Virus record (IMG/VR): IMGVR_UViG_3300025732_000161
Coordinates: 1 to 32,460 of that record
Length of the DNA: 32,460 nt
Origin: a virus
Direction: 5' to 3' (one strand)
Numbering within the stretch: position 1 is the stretch's first letter; each line of letters starts with the position of its first letter. Below the pieces are notes generated by a model. That model made no database searches. It was not told the origin of the DNA and saw only the letters and a program-made list of their open reading frames with translations. Both the position numbers and the translations under genes were made by a program. Shown piece by piece: positions 25,101 to 32,410 of the stretch.

Positions 25101-25923
25101 CATCAGTACCCGTAGTATCAGATGGTTTAACTGGAGATACTGCATACAAATTCATAAATTCTCCCCATCTAGAATCAGTTACTGAATATGAATTTTGTGT
25201 AGCATATTCTTGCCCCAACACAGTAATTCTATCTGGTTGCCCCTTTCTTGTAGTCCAGAAAGGTTTTTCTAGTGCCTTTTGAAATTTTTCTATTTCCCTT
25301 CTAATTGGATCTTCACCTATTTTTGTATAAAGATCTGGTTCCCAGGGACCTAAATCTTGACCCCCTTCTCCATACTTACGTCCATAACCAACATCAGTGT
25401 CTTCGCATAATTCATATTCTTCAAAATCTTCTTCACCTTCATAAACTTCTGTTTCATCTGCAGTTTCTCCTAATACTGCATTAAGGACTGCACCATTACC
25501 AAATTGACAATCATCTTTTGCAGCGACTATAGGAGGATATTGATATCCATTACCACCAGTTACAATATCAACAGCGAGCAAAGAACCATCCTTACCAACT
25601 ACAGGATTGCCGGTAGCACCTACTCCACCTCCGCCAAAAAATTGAATCCTTGGAGGTCCACATTCTTTATACTGTTGTATTCCACCACACTCATCACTTT
25701 TCTTTGGAGAAAGATCCTGAGGTGTTAAGTTATTAACTTCGTTAATATTCAAATACTGAAGATTATTGTCACCATCCTTAAAAATAAAAGTTGTCCCTGG
25801 ATTATCTTTAACATAATCATTTGCCTGACATATAGTGACTCCATCAACATACCCCAAAGTCGGATCTATGTATCCGACTTTAATATCATCAGTAGTTGGA
25901 GTACCAAATAAATTAAAAGACAT
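22159..25923 (-). CDS. Large modular baseplate-region structural protein, 1254 aa
   Basis: The protein contains internal repeats. Three related modules begin with W-(x)2-FMN-(x)-SP signatures (residues about 253-345, 620-715, 905-1010) and contain beta-strand runs such as GEYIFRGVCDNTAKVYIDD, like PA14-type carbohydrate-binding beta-sandwiches. Two nearly identical modules (about 357-475 and 742-869) share SAKFIQKGS, YYLQVDGTGSG, IAGLAAKEV, GTFTGGKTYGPI and LRDADGDDKNI. The ends also match each other: GYVDG and GNGY-PP motifs occur near the N- and C-termini. A Ser/Thr run (about 476-487) links modules. No enzyme motif is seen. It follows gp5 by 26 bases with a late box between them, so it probably forms part of the baseplate or a fibre-attached glycan-binding arm. 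PA14-like assignment is inference from pattern only. Confidence 0.8.
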   Translation of the reverse strand: MSFNLFGTPTTDDIKVGYIDPTLGYVDGVTICQANDYVKDNPGTTFIFKDGDNNLQYLNINEVNNLTPQDLSPKKSDECGGIQQYKECGPPRIQFFGGGGVGATGNPVVGKDGSLLAVDIVTGGNGYQYPPIVAAKDDCQFGNGAVLNAVLGETADETEVYEGEEDFEEYELCEDTDVGYGRKYGEGGQDLGPWEPDLYTKIGEDPIRREIEKFQKALEKPFWTTRKGQPDRITVLGQEYATQNSYSVTDSRWGEFMNLYAVSPVKPSDTTGTDEAGKTFKIEWEYQFPISGEYIFRGVCDNTAKVYIDDNLVGNLKSFKDNPSPLQKTIQEGNHIIRVDLLNSPVEENAPKTSNVSAKFIQKGSGYYLQVDGTGSGTVSFSMDVDDNPNIAGLAAKEVVIPSDGGNISLKRDPSKEKDSDKGSGTFTGGKTYGPIQILGANPAAKGPLPISGSSNKLALRDADGDDKNIEITVINSSSSSTTTTTTGEKIISPKSWNENPMGVSMLIEAPIPPVPQEKLPEQEGKCPPNPIWTTRFPTSTQKWYPVIYPQYKFVQGPNDTNPDILGATAINNALADGLTATQIQEEAQRQGLPLNDNALSLLQTFSTSSNSSESQTSVWSKFMNRYAISPVLPLNTPGSDSSGTTFSNSWEIDLPYAGYYGVKGTRDNNGRLLIDGQEVSKLDSSSVNNPKITKKYLTKGRHIITVEVSNELVEGITIIDTKIFSTQDWRSSPSSSPSSISAKFIQKGSSYYLQVDGTGSGEVSFVMDINDATYIAGLAAKEVIIPSDSGKVKFQRTEYGLGGVLGLSAPTEETIKESGTFTGGKTYGPIEIIGADPAARGPIPITGSSNTLSLRDADGDDKNIQITISGVKQGSSAAPPTSQSSSKNGVTYSGPPLTGYVDKRWSTFMNDFSVSPTPVNEVGTVTLNWKNVNFPEDGTYKFNFQADNIAKLTIGGKEIYTTSDFVGNKVQYTFNATSGKYDISIQLENVKNPSGSNEDNPRGVALYISKDIFLEQTNKTPWTVNPMAVSAILIPPPCAKKIGGKGVVEKVVVNDPGNGYLPPQPLGPGYPVTLVLDDIIVEDPGINYRCGEDQITIVPSNGAELSYNCDSFGRINSVNVLNPGIGFDVYPSITILSETGVNASFRPVFRVVRDPLLPPEKLIQVTDLVGLKQTGYVDGRAYYGAVYYDQGVPYAGYYKTAGTQVRVYATLQESITAKVTTPPSAIQRSGTDIRSNDPRLNIPGTPQSTTEQT
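23317..23700 (-). repeat. Internal duplicated module, second copy
   Basis: This encodes residues about 742-869 of the 1254-aa protein. It is closely similar in DNA and protein to the copy at 24499-24855; long stretches such as the one encoding LRDADGDDKNI are nearly identical. It points to a recent intragenic duplication. Confidence 0.8.
24499..24855 (-). repeat. Internal duplicated module, first copy
   Basis: This encodes residues about 357-475 of the 1254-aa protein and matches the copy at 23317-23700. The second copy is slightly longer because of an insertion between IPSD and GTFTGG. Confidence 0.8.
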
Positions 25924-25943
25924 ATCCTACTTTTTATTACTGA

Positions 25944-25951
25944 TATTTATT
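25944..25951 (-). promoter_or_regulatory. Late promoter box AATAAATA
   Basis: AATAAATA on the minus strand differs from the T4 late consensus at one base. It overlaps the gp5 stop and precedes the 1254-aa start by about 20 bases. Confidence 0.6.
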
Positions 25952-27728
25952 AGTAAAGTGTAACCTGTCCACTTTCAACTGCTTGAACTGCTTCTTGTCT
26001 AGTTCCAAAATCAATATCAGGTTGATTCTGACTTGGTTGAGCAAATGGAGTTTGAGTTGTAGCAGGTGCTGTAGTTGGTTGTTGCGCTGCTTTATCAACT
26101 TCTGCAGGTCTTGGTTGCTGAGGTTCTTCAGCAGCACCGCTACCATTTTGTAATGTATAATAATCAGATGCAGGACAATTGGGTTTTAAATCACATCCAA
26201 AAATATTTAACGTAATATTTTCAAAACTTAATGCAGAAGTTATACTTCCACTAATTCCTCCAATTAAGTCTTTTGTCTCTGTAATAGATCCTATTTCAGA
26301 AAGAGTATCATTTAAAAAATTATTTACATTATCCAAAACACTATTAACTGTAGTAGTCATTTCATCCATATTGAGAGAAATAAGATCACCAGTTAATTTT
26401 TCAACAGAACATATTGGAGTAATTGGAGTTTGTGGTATTTCATTTCCCTGAGGAGTTGTCTTTTTAGGAGGTAATTCCTTTTTAAGTTGTTGATCTAATA
26501 ATCCCTGTACTTGTTCTCCTAATCCATTTACAATTTTACCAAATAAACAAGATATTAATTCAGTAATTTTTGTTTTAATATCAAAATACCTTTGCCTCAT
26601 ATTTGGAGGCATAAGTTCTACCGTTTTTGCCAGTCCTTTATTAATTTGCTTTAAAGTATACTCCATAATTTTATCAAAAACAACTTTCATATACTTAGCA
26701 ATAACACCAGAAAACTTAGAAATTAAAGTCTGAACATCAGGAAGATTACTTGAAACTGCATCAACATAACTTTCAGCAGCATTTAAAACTTTATCAATAT
26801 CTTTTGTTAAATTTTCTAATTCAGTTTGAATCGCTTTTAATGCCGATTTTGGAACATCGCAAGGAGACATTAAGACAGTTTTTCTTTGATAATAATCATT
26901 TCTTGTTACATCTGCTTTTGATTGTTCGTGAACTGCATCAACATTTTCTTTTGTTGCCCCAGGTTGAGATGGAGAAGTTGGAGAATTTGCTTCCTTACAT
27001 CTTGCCGAGATACCAGAAGAAACTGCTTGTTGAACAAAATTATCTTTTTCAGTCCCAGTTAATCCTCTTGCCTCTGCTTCAGCAAGAGCACTTTGTTGGT
27101 CTTGAAATTGAGTTGAAGTTAAAGATTTATCTGCTCTTAATCCAAACTCATTTGTCGCTACTCCAGGTGGTGGAGGAGCACATTCCTCAGATTGTTCTTT
27201 GGACTTTGGTTTATTAATTACAAGTCCATCATCAGGAACCTTTGCATTTGGATCCTTATTTCCATCTGCAGGAGTTGCATATCCACTTGTTGCAAGACTT
27301 CCTGGTTGAGTATTTGTTACACGACTATCGCCAATTTTTGTCGAAAGTTCTGTTTGGGCATTATTCCCAAGAACTCCCATAATCACAGGAACTTGTTGTT
27401 CCTGCCCATCAAGGAAGAAACCAAAGACAAACATTCCTTGCCTTAGGTTCGGAGTTGCACCTGCATTTGTTTGACCACCGCCAGCGGTCACAGGATACAT
27501 CAACTGAGCCCAAGGAAGTTGATCTGAAGGTACTTCAGTTTCTCCCTGATCGTGAAGACCTATGATGCGAACTTTATAACGACGACCCCAACCAGGAACT
27601 TGATCCTTACTTTCAAATTTTCCGGCGAGCATATTATCTCGCCAAGTTGAATCACTGGCGATTTGTCCAATCCACCAGTTAAAACTTGCACCAAGAAAAC
27701 CAGAATTAAATAAAGTACCTTCAGTCAT
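25950..27728 (-). CDS. gp5: gp5-like baseplate hub/spike protein with N-terminal OB fold
   Basis: This 592-residue protein has an N-terminal OB-fold domain typical of gp5/VgrG hubs: GWGRRYKVRIIGLHD (residues 46-60), LPWAQLMYPVTAGGG (71-85), LRQGMFVFGFFLDGQEQQVPVIMGVLG (about 95-121). No T4-type lysozyme domain is visible in the middle; instead there is a Gln/Ser/Pro-rich linker, a long helical region (LKAIQTELENLTKDIDKVLN, about 290-310, then further helices), and a Pro/Gln-rich end. T4 gp5 is 575 residues but includes a lysozyme, so the similar length here is differently spent. The start overlaps the cp12 stop by one base (TAATG). It is encoded right after the gp27-like gene and cp12. It is expected to form the central spike with the hub protein. 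Confidence 0.82.
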   Translation of the reverse strand: MTEGTLFNSGFLGASFNWWIGQIASDSTWRDNMLAGKFESKDQVPGWGRRYKVRIIGLHDQGETEVPSDQLPWAQLMYPVTAGGGQTNAGATPNLRQGMFVFGFFLDGQEQQVPVIMGVLGNNAQTELSTKIGDSRVTNTQPGSLATSGYATPADGNKDPNAKVPDDGLVINKPKSKEQSEECAPPPPGVATNEFGLRADKSLTSTQFQDQQSALAEAEARGLTGTEKDNFVQQAVSSGISARCKEANSPTSPSQPGATKENVDAVHEQSKADVTRNDYYQRKTVLMSPCDVPKSALKAIQTELENLTKDIDKVLNAAESYVDAVSSNLPDVQTLISKFSGVIAKYMKVVFDKIMEYTLKQINKGLAKTVELMPPNMRQRYFDIKTKITELISCLFGKIVNGLGEQVQGLLDQQLKKELPPKKTTPQGNEIPQTPITPICSVEKLTGDLISLNMDEMTTTVNSVLDNVNNFLNDTLSEIGSITETKDLIGGISGSITSALSFENITLNIFGCDLKPNCPASDYYTLQNGSGAAEEPQQPRPAEVDKAAQQPTTAPATTQTPFAQPSQNQPDIDFGTRQEAVQAVESGQVTLY

Positions 27729-27940
27729 TAATCGTCATACATCCTACATTCGAGTGCATTTGGATTATCATTACAATATAATTCCAAAGAAGTAGGATCG
27801 TGATGATCCTCTGGATGTGTTTCTACCCATCTTTCAAGTGCTTCCAATTCTTCTTGCGTATGTCTTCTTGCCTGGGAAGATACCAATGGATCATCAAGAA
27901 TTTTTTTGTCGTGATCAATATGCTGTTCTACGCTGTCCAT
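27728..27940 (-). CDS. cp12: CP12-like Calvin-cycle inhibitor (auxiliary metabolic gene)
   Basis: This 70-residue acidic protein ends LELYCNDNPNALECRMYDD, a match to the conserved C-terminal CP12 signature with its Cys-x(7)-Cys redox pair and terminal acidic YDD. The N-terminal half (SVEQHIDHDKKILDDP, RRHTQEELEALERWVETHPED) is like phage CP12 forms and lacks the N-terminal cysteine pair seen in plant CP12. CP12 binds GAPDH and phosphoribulokinase and shuts down the Calvin cycle in the dark. Cyanophages are thought to use it to steer carbon to the pentose phosphate pathway. The stop overlaps the gp5 start by one base, so it is in the baseplate operon rather than with other metabolic genes. A late-like GTTAAATA box lies upstream. 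No clear ribosome site is seen. Confidence 0.88.
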   Translation of the reverse strand: MDSVEQHIDHDKKILDDPLVSSQARRHTQEELEALERWVETHPEDHHDPTSLELYCNDNPNALECRMYDD

Positions 27941-27965
27941 AGTTAGCGTTATTATTTGATAATAC

Positions 27966-27973
27966 TATTTAAC
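27966..27973 (-). promoter_or_regulatory. Possible late promoter box GTTAAATA
   Basis: GTTAAATA on the minus strand lies in the gap between the gp27-like gene and cp12, about 25 bases before the cp12 ATG. It differs from the late consensus at two bases. Confidence 0.4.
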
Positions 27974-27977
27974 AACT

Positions 27978-29372
27978 TTATATTGCATTATAATTTGGAG
28001 TTCCTTTTTTGCCCAGAGAATCCCTGACTAATGTTAATTTAGTATATCCACCATTAGATAAACTTATATAATGACATAACTCCGCAATCGTATAAAATCC
28101 ACCAAACTTTTCATTAAAATCTTGAGTATCTTTATTTGATAGTTCTGGAGAATCTACAAAAATCAAATCTCCTGCGTGCAAACTAAAGTCTGCGGTAATA
28201 GTAATAGTAACCTGAGTTGAGAAGAATTGATTATATCTCATTACAGATTGGTTTAAAATATTTTTAGGATCAAAATTTTCTTCTTTTGATTTTTGAATTT
28301 GTTGTTGAGAATCTCCAGTAGGTAATGACCCTTTATCAATCAACATATATTGAGTTCTAGAAAAATCTTTATTTGCTTCTGTTCGATTAAACTCTTTATT
28401 GTATTTTGGAAGTTCTTTTCCTGCCTTTTGCAAATTACTTTCTGCACCTGGTTTTCCACTATCAGCACTTGCATTTGGAGTAATGACTTCATAATAACAA
28501 CTAAAAGGATCAAACAATATTGTTCTGGTTGAATAAGTTCCAATTTCTAATTTAGATTGAACATTTCCAGTTGCAGTATCAACATTATGTTCCAATACTT
28601 TTCCAGAATATCCAGCAGGTATTGTTGCACCTCTACCATCTGGAGTTTGGTTATTTACAAAACTTTTATATTCTTTTTTTCCACCACTGGGATCAGTTTC
28701 CGACAAAAGACCTTCTATTGATTTAAACTTAAATCCATCAGAAGTTTCAAAGAAGAAAAATCCAGCACTATTACCTTTTGCTTTTTGAGTTTTTGGTACA
28801 GACTTTTTAGCAAGCCAAAGTATTGCATAAAAAGGTCTACGATTATTTCCTATAAAATTATAATTATTTTCAGTTTCTTCTATATCTAATTTCTTTTTTG
28901 TTCCAAGATAACTTTGATCTGTTAATATCTTTTGAATATGGTCAGAAATCTTTCCATCAAATCTTGTATTTAAAACTGTTTTATAATTAAGAATTGATTC
29001 CTTGGAAACCAAATTAAGAGTTACTGCAGTTTTTTGCGTATCTTGTTTAAGAGGATTAATACTATCAATATACAAATCAACAGAAATCTCAACCCCATTT
29101 GGATCTGAAATTTTGAGTTGAGTTTTTTCAGTTCCAACTAAAGGCATACCTTCAATTAATGTTTTTAAACTCCCCTCAACATCAACACTTTTACCAGTTT
29201 CAACATAAATCAAATTAGATTTAATAGTTGGATTCAGAACACTTTCATAATAATATAAATCTGTTATAATAGTAGATATGTCTTTTTTGTTCTTACCGTC
29301 ATTAGATGTGATAAGACACTGTGCAATATTATAGTCTCTAGATTGTGCAGCAGTAATTGGAGTATTAGCCAT
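27978..29372 (-). CDS. gp27: gp27-like baseplate hub protein
   Basis: This 464-residue protein begins MANTPITAAQSRDYNIAQCL. It has features of gp27/VgrG-type tail hub proteins: DISTIITDLYYYESVLNPTI (residues about 30-50), then IDSINPLKQDTQKTAVTLNL, SDHIQKILTDQSYLG, FYAILWLAKKSV (about 180-191) and GFFFFETSDGFKFKSIEGLL. The latter two are the paired tube-like domain strands that I associate with cyanophage hub proteins. The end, FGGFYTIAELCHYISLSNGG followed by TKLTLVRDSLG, also fits the family. T4 gp27 is 391 residues, so this is longer. It is encoded between the 1003-aa virion protein and cp12/gp5, so it would form the trimeric hub that holds the gp5 spike. It lies 26 bases after the preceding gene. 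Confidence 0.78.
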   Translation of the reverse strand: MANTPITAAQSRDYNIAQCLITSNDGKNKKDISTIITDLYYYESVLNPTIKSNLIYVETGKSVDVEGSLKTLIEGMPLVGTEKTQLKISDPNGVEISVDLYIDSINPLKQDTQKTAVTLNLVSKESILNYKTVLNTRFDGKISDHIQKILTDQSYLGTKKKLDIEETENNYNFIGNNRRPFYAILWLAKKSVPKTQKAKGNSAGFFFFETSDGFKFKSIEGLLSETDPSGGKKEYKSFVNNQTPDGRGATIPAGYSGKVLEHNVDTATGNVQSKLEIGTYSTRTILFDPFSCYYEVITPNASADSGKPGAESNLQKAGKELPKYNKEFNRTEANKDFSRTQYMLIDKGSLPTGDSQQQIQKSKEENFDPKNILNQSVMRYNQFFSTQVTITITADFSLHAGDLIFVDSPELSNKDTQDFNEKFGGFYTIAELCHYISLSNGGYTKLTLVRDSLGKKGTPNYNAI

Positions 29373-29392
29373 ATCTAATTTTGTTTATATAC

Positions 29393-29400
29393 TATTTACT
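29393..29400 (-). promoter_or_regulatory. Possible late promoter box AGTAAATA
   Basis: AGTAAATA on the minus strand overlaps the end of the 1003-aa gene and precedes the gp27-like start by about 20 bases. It differs from the late consensus at two bases. Confidence 0.35.
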
Positions 29401-32400
29401 ACATATAAAGACCATCTTGAGATGGATCTTCACCAGATCCACCCATTCCAAATCCGCCACCACCTATAGGAATAATAGAAGGAGGAATTACAGTTATTGT
29501 TGATTGTTCTGGAACATAGTATGTATTATCTTCTTCTGTTTCTGGGAATCCGTCTTCAGTATATTGACTTAAAATAGAGATTAAAGATTCTGCAGCATTT
29601 TTTCTTTGGGAAATTGTCTCTACCTGATTAATAATATCATAGAATTTTATTCCAAAAAGTTTTACCGAGTCAGCATCAACAACATATTCTCCTGGATGAG
29701 TTAAGACTTTTTGAGTTTTATCTACATATCCTCCATCGTGTGCTTGTTTTAATGGGCCGGGACTAGAACCGGAAGAAGCCATATGAATAGTATATCCTTC
29801 ACCAGTCCCAAGATAATTTTTTGCAGCAACACTCAAATCAAGCATATGATTACCAGAGTGTCCGCTAACTCCAGGACCAACATCATTAACTCGTATTACT
29901 GCTTTTTTCCCATTTGGTGATGTTACTATAACATTAAAAGGAGATTTAAGAGTTCTTCCTCCAGGGAATCCTCTTGCGGGGACAGTCATTGATAATGGTA
30001 GTCTTGAAAGTAAAGGTGGAAATGCAGCAGCAGAAAAAACATTTGACCTATATCCTTCTCCAGTAGACGTTGCGGGTAATCCATCTTTTGTTTTATATCC
30101 ACTAGCATTTATTCCTCCTAAAGATGGATCATAATATGTTGTTTTAGCACCAGAAGCCAATAATTCTCCAGGTTTTCCAGTACCAGATCCACTAATAGTA
30201 GATGCATTATTTAAAACGTCTTTTTCTCTTTTTGACTTTAAATTAGTATAATCTTCATCAGTTCCGTGGAGTTTATCTTTTCCTCCTCTATAACCACCAT
30301 AGAAATAAAATCCATATTTACTTGCAAGTTGTGCAAGTTTTTCATTAATACCACCTTTTGATTTGCTATAATCATTAGCAACACCAAGAATTCTAACTCT
30401 TGCTCCTATAGATTTTAAATACTTTAACTGCTCTTCAACAGAAGTATAATCACCAGTAGAGTTAGCGATACCTGTTGATAGATCAACCAAAGCACCCTTT
30501 AGTGCATCACCTCTTGCTTTTAATATTGCAAGAACAGCAGCAGAACTTCTACCAACCATAGTATCTCCACTTTCAGATCCATTACCAGACCTTCCAGCAA
30601 ATCCGTGAGCAATACTATCACCAATTACAAACTGCGCTTCCCCACCAAACTGTGCTAATGGATTTTCGCCACCAGAAGTTCCACCGGAAGATGGTTTTGA
30701 TTCTTTTTCTCCTGAAGAAGTGCTCTTCTTTAACTTTAATTGATTAACTAAATCGGATAAAATTGAATTTATAGGACTCATAAGAGAGTCTTTTGCTAAA
30801 CGAGATGCCCAATTGGTTATATCAACAGGTCCAGTTTTATCACTAATAACACTATCAGTTCCAGGAATTTTAATCGTATCCAACATATCATTAATAAAAT
30901 TATTCATTCCTACACCAACTGCTTTAAAATCACTCTCTGCAGGTTTATCTCCAAATAAACTTTTAATACTTATCTCCAGTAATGGATGCAAAAATTTAGA
31001 GTCAGAAGCAATATCATATGAAGACTTTAAGTACTCATATGAGTTTAAAAATTGAGGATCAAATGGATTGGGATAAAAGGTTTGAATTTTTGGTACTTTA
31101 CTTCCCTCATAAGGTATAAGTCCGCCCACATCAGATCCAGGTTGTAGTGGTGCAGTTGGAATAGCAACAACTCTTTTTGCTTTTACTCTTTTTCCAACAG
31201 TTCGGGTTGCTGCTCCAACATATTCACCACCACGGGTCACAGCACCCCCAGAAGCATACCCCATAGACTTTACTGCTTGATTACCAAACAAACTTCCAAA
31301 AGATCCTTGTTGTTTTGCAAGCATCCCAAAACTCAGGGTATTTACAATCTGCCTTAACTGTTCTCTTATTCTTGCATCAAGTTTTCCAAGATTTTCTCTT
31401 TGGTTTTTTATCCCTTCACTATCACCGGTCAAAGACATTATACCAAAATTAATTAACTCTACTGCGTATCTAAATGGTGCTCCAATAATATCAAGTAAAG
31501 TTCCAACACCAGTAGATAAGAAGTTGTAAAACCTTAATCCAGGAATAGCAATTGTATTATAAAATCCAACTTTCAAAAATCTCATAAAGGGGTTTGGATC
31601 TTTCTGTGCTTCTGCTAGTCCAGCATATGCATCACGCTCCACCTTCGTTGTAAATTTACGAAGTTGGAACATCCCCTCGCCCAACGCAGAAGATATAAGA
31701 CCAACGCCAGCAACAACTCCTGCTGCAGCACGAGCACTAATTTGACCAGCGGTTCTTAATGCCGCTTGCTGTACTGCTCTTTGTGCTCCTTGTTGAACTA
31801 CCCTATCTTTTACGACATCAACCGCTTCCATTTGAACATTTGATCTAGAATCGCTTTCAAGTAAATCAGAAAACAACATACCAGCAATAAACATAGAGTT
31901 CATTACTTTGTTTGCTAGATCCAAAGTTCTATCATAATTTTTTAAACCAGCATCACCACCTAAAAGTTTTGCTTGCTGTTTTCCAAAATCAACAACTTGG
32001 TATACCCTATCTACAAAAGTAACAAAAGAATTCAATAACATTCCAGAGAAGTTTAATATAAAATCACTAAACTTCATCGCACCAATCAATACTCCCTTGA
32101 GTTTTGGTAGGTGAGGTAATAGTTTAATTACAAAAGCACCAAATAAAACTTTAAACAAAAAGTTTTTTATAACATCCAAAAATCCAAGTTTTGGAACTGA
32201 AACTTTATTGGATACCTGCTTTTCATTCGAGTCTCCCCTATCTTCCAGTTTCTTTTCTTTTTGCTCAAATCTTTTTCTTTCCGTCAATAATTTCTGACGT
32301 TTAATTGAAACATCCTTAATTTTATATTTTTCCCCAACAAGTTTCTCTACACGAACAACTTGCTTTTTAATAATGTTTAAGTTTATAAATCTTGGTTTAA

Positions 32401-32410
32401 TATACGCCAT
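29399..32410 (-). CDS. Large virion protein with SGNH-hydrolase-like and RlpA-like domains (baseplate hub/tape-measure region)
   Basis: This is a 1003-residue protein. Residues 20-60 are a charged coiled coil; 75-135 include hydrophobic helices (FLFKVLFGAFVIKLLPHLP); 200-245 is Ala-rich. From about 590 there is an SGNH-like domain: VIGDSIAHG with candidate Ser599, GIAN, VRILGVANDY, and D712-x-x-H715 in KDKLHGTDEDY. From about 750 to 880 an RlpA-like double-psi beta-barrel follows (TTYYDPSLGG, VTSPNGKKAVIRVNDVGPG with Asp843, MLDLSVAA). The tail has GGYVDKTQKVLTHPGEYVVD, as in phage tape-measure proteins. SGNH enzymes remove acyl groups and RlpA acts on peptidoglycan, so cell-wall passage during DNA injection is a reasonable inference. 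It precedes the hub gene. The ribosome site AGAGG lies eight bases before the ATG. A tape measure proper is the main alternative name. Confidence 0.75.
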   Translation of the reverse strand: MAYIKPRFINLNIIKKQVVRVEKLVGEKYKIKDVSIKRQKLLTERKRFEQKEKKLEDRGDSNEKQVSNKVSVPKLGFLDVIKNFLFKVLFGAFVIKLLPHLPKLKGVLIGAMKFSDFILNFSGMLLNSFVTFVDRVYQVVDFGKQQAKLLGGDAGLKNYDRTLDLANKVMNSMFIAGMLFSDLLESDSRSNVQMEAVDVVKDRVVQQGAQRAVQQAALRTAGQISARAAAGVVAGVGLISSALGEGMFQLRKFTTKVERDAYAGLAEAQKDPNPFMRFLKVGFYNTIAIPGLRFYNFLSTGVGTLLDIIGAPFRYAVELINFGIMSLTGDSEGIKNQRENLGKLDARIREQLRQIVNTLSFGMLAKQQGSFGSLFGNQAVKSMGYASGGAVTRGGEYVGAATRTVGKRVKAKRVVAIPTAPLQPGSDVGGLIPYEGSKVPKIQTFYPNPFDPQFLNSYEYLKSSYDIASDSKFLHPLLEISIKSLFGDKPAESDFKAVGVGMNNFINDMLDTIKIPGTDSVISDKTGPVDITNWASRLAKDSLMSPINSILSDLVNQLKLKKSTSSGEKESKPSSGGTSGGENPLAQFGGEAQFVIGDSIAHGFAGRSGNGSESGDTMVGRSSAAVLAILKARGDALKGALVDLSTGIANSTGDYTSVEEQLKYLKSIGARVRILGVANDYSKSKGGINEKLAQLASKYGFYFYGGYRGGKDKLHGTDEDYTNLKSKREKDVLNNASTISGSGTGKPGELLASGAKTTYYDPSLGGINASGYKTKDGLPATSTGEGYRSNVFSAAAFPPLLSRLPLSMTVPARGFPGGRTLKSPFNVIVTSPNGKKAVIRVNDVGPGVSGHSGNHMLDLSVAAKNYLGTGEGYTIHMASSGSSPGPLKQAHDGGYVDKTQKVLTHPGEYVVDADSVKLFGIKFYDIINQVETISQRKNAAESLISILSQYTEDGFPETEEDNTYYVPEQSTITVIPPSIIPIGGGGFGMGGSGEDPSQDGLYM

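Noticed and set aside
25950-27728. T4-type lysozyme domain in gp5
   Set aside because: No lysozyme catalytic pattern was found between the OB fold and the C-terminus; this part is linker and helices.
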